Program-made: the position numbers and the translations under genes
Shown here: in pieces, positions 5,653 to 8,100 of the stretch
Numbering within the stretch: position 1 is the first letter of the stretch
Layout of the letters: each line of letters opens with the position of its first letter
The notes under the pieces: model-generated
Database searches by the model: none
Seen by the model: only the letters and a program-made list of their open reading frames with translations
What the model was told of the DNA's origin: nothing
Origin: Minisyncoccota bacterium
GTDB lineage: Bacteria; Patescibacteriota; Minisyncoccia; Phycocordibacterales; UBA2100
NCBI GenBank assembly: GCA_018061585.1
Contig: JAGOTU010000036.1
Coordinates: forward strand, 1 to 8,100
Length of the DNA: 8,100 nt
Direction of reading: 5' to 3'

Positions 5653-6679
5653 ACTCAAAGGAATCGCACTAGCGCTCGCCGCTCTGTTCGTACCATCGCT
5701 CGCCTCTGCACACGAAATATACGTGTTACCAAAAAGTGCTATCGAAGCCGGCCTTGCCGCAGTCTCTCCGAACCCGTTCAGTGCCTACTACGGCAACGAA
5801 TACCAATTCTACTTCTGGGCTTTCGTTACACTCGTCGTTGTTTCTACCATATTTGCGGCGACGATCTTTCGAGTCTTCGAGAGATCAACAGCATCGTTCT
5901 TCCGATATATCAAACGCTACGCGCTCGCGTTCGTTCGACTCGGAGTGGGAGCCTGTTTTATGTTCTTTGCGTACAACAGCGCATTGTTCGGCCCTGAGTA
6001 CCCGTTTGAAATGCTGTTTGGCAGCGGCCTTCTTGCGGAGGTAGCCGCATTGATGTCGCTCCTTTTCGGCATCGCCATCCTTATCGGATTGTTCACCCGA
6101 TATATCGCCCTCGGTCTGATCGCCCTGTGGATATATGCGGCTACACAGGTCGGCATTACGATCCTGGATTATGCTGACTTTTTAGGGGCATTCATCCTGC
6201 TCTTTGCACTTGGAGGAGGCATGTGGTCGGTCGATCACCTGCTGAATATTCGCGGACCTTTCCGCAATGCGTCGACTCGGTTGCACCCCTATGCATTCCC
6301 CATCATGCGAACTGCGCTCGGTTTCGGTGCGATGTTCGCTGCTGTCTATGCGAAATATATTCACTCAGCACTCGCTCTTGAGGTCGTGACCCGTTACGAT
6401 CTCACAAATTATTTCCCATTCGACCCCTTGTTCGTCGTACTGGGTGCGCTCATCATTGAGTTCCTGGCCGGCGCAATGCTGTTCTTTGGTGTTGCGATCC
6501 GATGGACCGGAGTCTTCTTTATCTTTTGGCTCACTCTATCACTCCTGTACTTCACGGAGGCGGTATGGCCGCACCTGATCCTGTTCACCCTTGGCCTTGC
6601 CTTGTTTTGTCACGGATACGACAAATACTCCCTCGAGGGTATGTTCTTCAAGCGCCGACACAGCGAACCGGTCTTGTAA
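5645..6679 (+). CDS. Polytopic membrane protein with two DoxX-like domains
   Basis: This 344-aa protein overlaps the upstream FAD oxidase gene by 8 nt. Residues 1-22 look like a signal peptide (cut after LASA), leaving a mature N-terminus HEIYVLPK. A first TM helix at about 56-76 follows. Two four-helix blocks come next: about 93-195 (RLGVGACFMFFAYNSALF, then GSGLLAEVAALM, then GLFTRYIALGL) and about 218-323 (MRTALGFGAMFAAVYAKYIH, then GALIIEFLAGAMLFFG, then IRWTGVFFIFW). Both follow the DoxX pattern of R-x-G-x-G at the start, an acidic helix (E-x-x-A/L) and a Thr/Arg loop, so the protein looks like an internal duplication. DoxX/DoxD proteins are linked to quinone-dependent redox reactions in the membrane, but many have no known function. 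Pairing with a soluble or peripheral FAD oxidase suggests a membrane electron acceptor or docking subunit (inference). The Lys/Arg-rich C-terminus (KRRH) is probably cytoplasmic. Confidence 0.75.
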   Translation: MYKLKGIALALAALFVPSLASAHEIYVLPKSAIEAGLAAVSPNPFSAYYGNEYQFYFWAFVTLVVVSTIFAATIFRVFERSTASFFRYIKRYALAFVRLGVGACFMFFAYNSALFGPEYPFEMLFGSGLLAEVAALMSLLFGIAILIGLFTRYIALGLIALWIYAATQVGITILDYADFLGAFILLFALGGGMWSVDHLLNIRGPFRNASTRLHPYAFPIMRTALGFGAMFAAVYAKYIHSALALEVVTRYDLTNYFPFDPLFVVLGALIIEFLAGAMLFFGVAIRWTGVFFIFWLTLSLLYFTEAVWPHLILFTLGLALFCHGYDKYSLEGMFFKRRHSEPVL

Positions 6680-6685
6680 CGGATC

Positions 6686-7213
6686 CTACGAGCGAACTCT
6701 GTTCGCGATCATGAGCACGATAAGGAATGCGAAGAGTGTTGCTGCCATCAAGGGATACGTAATGTATCCGTATTCAAGGAGAGTGATCTGGGAACAACTC
6801 GGACCGGTAGCAGGGCACGGCAAAGATCCCGAGGGAAGCATTTGGAGCGCGTGGTGATACAGGGCGACTCCAAGACCAAGGATGGAAAGTGTGATCGAAA
6901 TGAGGCGTACGGGAATATTCCTGGAGAGCGCGAGTGCGAATAGGATCACTTGTGGATACATGAATACGCGCTGCCACCAACAGAGCGGACACGGTTCGAA
7001 CCCGAGGACATCCGAGTAGTAGAGCGTGAGCGCTGAGCTTACGAGCGTGGAGACGAATGCGAGCGGCAACGCGAGGGCACCCACCTGGCTGATCACATCA
7101 TTGAAGCCGCTCACCTTCTTGCGGAGCAGAAGTGCGACGATAAGACCGAGGGTGACCACTTGGAGTGCAAGTGTTCCTGTCCCCAGCAGCTGATTCAGTG
7201 TATCGGTCGGCAT
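6686..7213 (-). CDS. dsbB: Disulfide bond formation protein, DsbB/BdbC family
   Basis: This 175-aa membrane protein has the two cysteine pairs of the DsbB family. CPLC is at 75-78 within EPCPLCWWQRVFMYPQ, and Cys133/Cys140 lie in LPCPATGPSCSQ. About five hydrophobic segments (roughly 13-31, 41-65, 83-97, 100-120, 149-171) are visible, one more than E. coli DsbB at the N-terminus. By family knowledge it re-oxidises a periplasm-side thioredoxin-fold oxidase and passes electrons to quinone. The ATG at 7211-7213 is chosen because it overlaps the stop of the upstream gene as TAATG, typical of coupled genes; a TTG six codons earlier is the alternative. It converges with the DoxX-like gene, with 6 nt between the stops. 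A short GCGAAC-TCT-GTTCGC hairpin at 6692-6706 lies inside its last codons, but no U-tract follows. Confidence 0.93.
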   Translation of the reverse strand: MPTDTLNQLLGTGTLALQVVTLGLIVALLLRKKVSGFNDVISQVGALALPLAFVSTLVSSALTLYYSDVLGFEPCPLCWWQRVFMYPQVILFALALSRNIPVRLISITLSILGLGVALYHHALQMLPSGSLPCPATGPSCSQITLLEYGYITYPLMAATLFAFLIVLMIANRVRS

Positions 7214-7587
7214 TATACGGTTATAGGACAACCGGATGATTCAGAAATTTCGGCGAGAGTGTGCTCACCCGTGAGCTCTGTGCCATTGGGGAATTTCCAT
7301 GTCGGGTAGCTCTTTACGCCGGCATCCGTGCATGCCTGGAGCTGACCCTTGCCGTCGGGAGTGGAGCACTCCTGATACGGGAGCAGTCGGGCAGATGAGC
7401 CGAACAAGCGCTTAGTCGCCTGGCAATGGGGGCACCAGAACGCGCCGTAAAAGATGACCCCTTTATCTGTTAGGCACTGTGCGAACGTATCGTATTTCCC
7501 CGGCTTTGCACTAACGTAAAAGCTTGACGCAACGCCTACAACAATAAGCATAATGATGGCAAGCCAAAAAATGGTGACGGATTTCAT
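7213..7587 (-). CDS. Membrane-anchored thioredoxin-like disulfide oxidoreductase (CPHC)
   Basis: This 124-aa protein has an N-terminal TM anchor (about 5-25) and a short thioredoxin fold outside the membrane. The active site WCPHC has Cys52 and Cys55, and the cis-proline loop is SYPTW (Pro95). The spacing and the wording FWCPHCQATKRLFG...YPTWKFPNG resemble the thioredoxin domain fused to or paired with bacterial VKOR more than full-length DsbA, as there is no long helical insertion. Extra cysteines at 38, 74, 86 and 120 could form structural or relay disulfides. It lies 21 nt after the SET gene and overlaps the DsbB gene by 1 nt, so it is the likely redox partner of that protein: this protein oxidises substrates and DsbB re-oxidises it. 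Confidence 0.9.
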   Translation of the reverse strand: MKSVTIFWLAIIMLIVVGVASSFYVSAKPGKYDTFAQCLTDKGVIFYGAFWCPHCQATKRLFGSSARLLPYQECSTPDGKGQLQACTDAGVKSYPTWKFPNGTELTGEHTLAEISESSGCPITV

Positions 7588-7594
7588 AGCGGAT

Positions 7595-7603
7595 ATACTA
7601 TCA
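7595..7603 (-). promoter_or_regulatory. Possible start-proximal extended -10 (TGaTAGTAT)
   Basis: TG-N-TAGTAT (4/6 match to TATAAT) ends 7 nt before the ATG of the thioredoxin-like gene. It matches the arrangement at 3986-3994 and 8059-8067. It is weak on its own, and read-through from the SET gene is equally likely. Confidence 0.25.
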
Positions 7604-7608
7604 TCTCG

Positions 7609-8049
7609 TCATTTTTTGGCCACGGTCTTAGACTTCTTTGGTTTTTTGTTCTGGCGGCATACCGGGGTCCCGCACATGCAACCGTATGGCCGGATGAACT
7701 CGTCGAAATACTCGTCGCCGTAGTCGATAAGCAGCTCCTCACCCATTTCGATATCCCGAGCGGCATGGATACGGATCCGGTCGTCGTCTACCTCTGCCTC
7801 AACATTCGGATCACATGAATGATTTATATACCGCGCCGTGTTCGACTCGTCTTCGCCATCGATCGTCCACGTATCATCAAGTTCGAATAGGTACTTCGTC
7901 TCGAGAGTATCGGCGAGCGTCGTCGTGATCTTCACGCCTGTGTAATCCAAGAGGTACTCGCCAAATTCAAAATCCTTGAGCGCGTAGAGGCCTTTGCCTT
8001 TTGCTCCGCCGATCTCGCGGATCTCGAACTTAGATGTGTCGTACGACAT
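7609..8049 (-). CDS. SET-domain protein-lysine methyltransferase with post-SET zinc motif
   Basis: The 146-aa protein is almost entirely a SET domain. It shows the cofactor loop GAKGKGLYA (15-23), the core RYINHSCDPN (73-82, S-adenosylmethionine-binding Asn-His), and GEELLIDYGDEY (103-114) with the catalytic-type Tyr110. A post-SET CxCx4C motif follows (CMCGTPVC; Cys124, 126, 131) and probably binds zinc together with Cys79. The tail is Lys-rich (KKPKKSKTVAKK). The family transfers methyl groups to protein lysines. The target is unknown in bacteria without histones and could be a DNA-binding or ribosomal protein or, speculatively, a host protein. No signal peptide is present. ATG 8049 is preferred to an in-frame GTG at 8073, because the GTG lies upstream of the probable -10 and MSYDTSKFEIREI begins the domain. 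It is first in a three-gene minus-strand unit with the thioredoxin-like and DsbB genes. Confidence 0.92.
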   Translation of the reverse strand: MSYDTSKFEIREIGGAKGKGLYALKDFEFGEYLLDYTGVKITTTLADTLETKYLFELDDTWTIDGEDESNTARYINHSCDPNVEAEVDDDRIRIHAARDIEMGEELLIDYGDEYFDEFIRPYGCMCGTPVCRQNKKPKKSKTVAKK

Positions 8050-8058
8050 ATGCGCGCG

Positions 8059-8067
8059 AGTATAGCA
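8059..8067 (-). promoter_or_regulatory. Extended -10 element (TGcTATACT) for the SET-Dsb unit
   Basis: On the minus strand TG-N-TATACT (5/6 match to TATAAT) ends 9 nt before the ATG at 8049. No -35 is evident and no Shine-Dalgarno exists, so the transcript would have a leader of at most a few bases. Confidence 0.45.
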
Positions 8068-8100
8068 TTGCACTCCGCGGCCGCGCTATTTTCGGGTCGG

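Overview
The window looks like chromosomal DNA of a Patescibacteria (Candidate Phyla Radiation) bacterium, probably of the Parcubacteria type. This is inferred from content, not from a marker gene. The signs are exported proteins with prealbumin-like/SpaA-like repeats, Gly/Asn-rich low complexity, an LPXTG-like anchor, a small stand-alone SET-domain protein, tight gene packing, and few Shine-Dalgarno sequences. No rRNA, tRNA, CRISPR array, transposase or phage gene was recognised.

Region 1 (1-3638, minus strand) holds three consecutive genes for exported proteins, in transcription order 3638->2451, 2208->1483 and 1283->beyond the left edge. The first has a signal peptide, a SpaA/prealbumin-like domain, a Gly-rich spacer and a C-terminal VPNTG-TM-RKK sorting signal. 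The second is secreted and made of two copies of an unrecognised ~107-residue Gly/Asn-rich repeat. The third is cut by the window edge and carries an N-terminal beta-rich domain followed by ~139-residue tandem repeats. The two gaps between these genes each hold a pair of strong hairpins without a good U-tract. In the 1389-1432 hairpin the stem pairs completely only in minus-strand RNA.

Region 2 (3639-3980, plus) is a complete miniature transcription unit: a near-consensus sigma70 promoter (TAGACA-17-TATAAT), a good Shine-Dalgarno, a 50-codon ORF of unknown function, and a textbook rho-independent terminator.

Region 3 (3986-6679, plus) is a two-gene unit. It encodes a GlcD/Dld-type FAD-linked oxidase (549 aa) and, overlapping by 8 nt, a polytopic membrane protein that reads as two DoxX-like four-helix domains behind a signal peptide. 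The extended -10 of this unit sits directly after the terminator of region 2 and only 8 nt before the ATG, suggesting a leaderless mRNA.

Region 4 (8067-6686, minus) converges on region 3 with only 6 nt between stop codons. It encodes a SET-domain lysine methyltransferase with a post-SET zinc motif, a membrane-anchored CPHC thioredoxin-like protein, and a DsbB/BdbC-type quinone-linked oxidase joined by a TAATG stop/start overlap. The last two should form an envelope disulfide-forming pair, fitting for a cell that exports cysteine-bearing surface proteins such as those of region 1. The FAD oxidase, DoxX-like protein and DsbB all belong to families that commonly exchange electrons with quinones or other membrane acceptors, so regions 3 and 4 may be a redox island. 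That functional link is inference.
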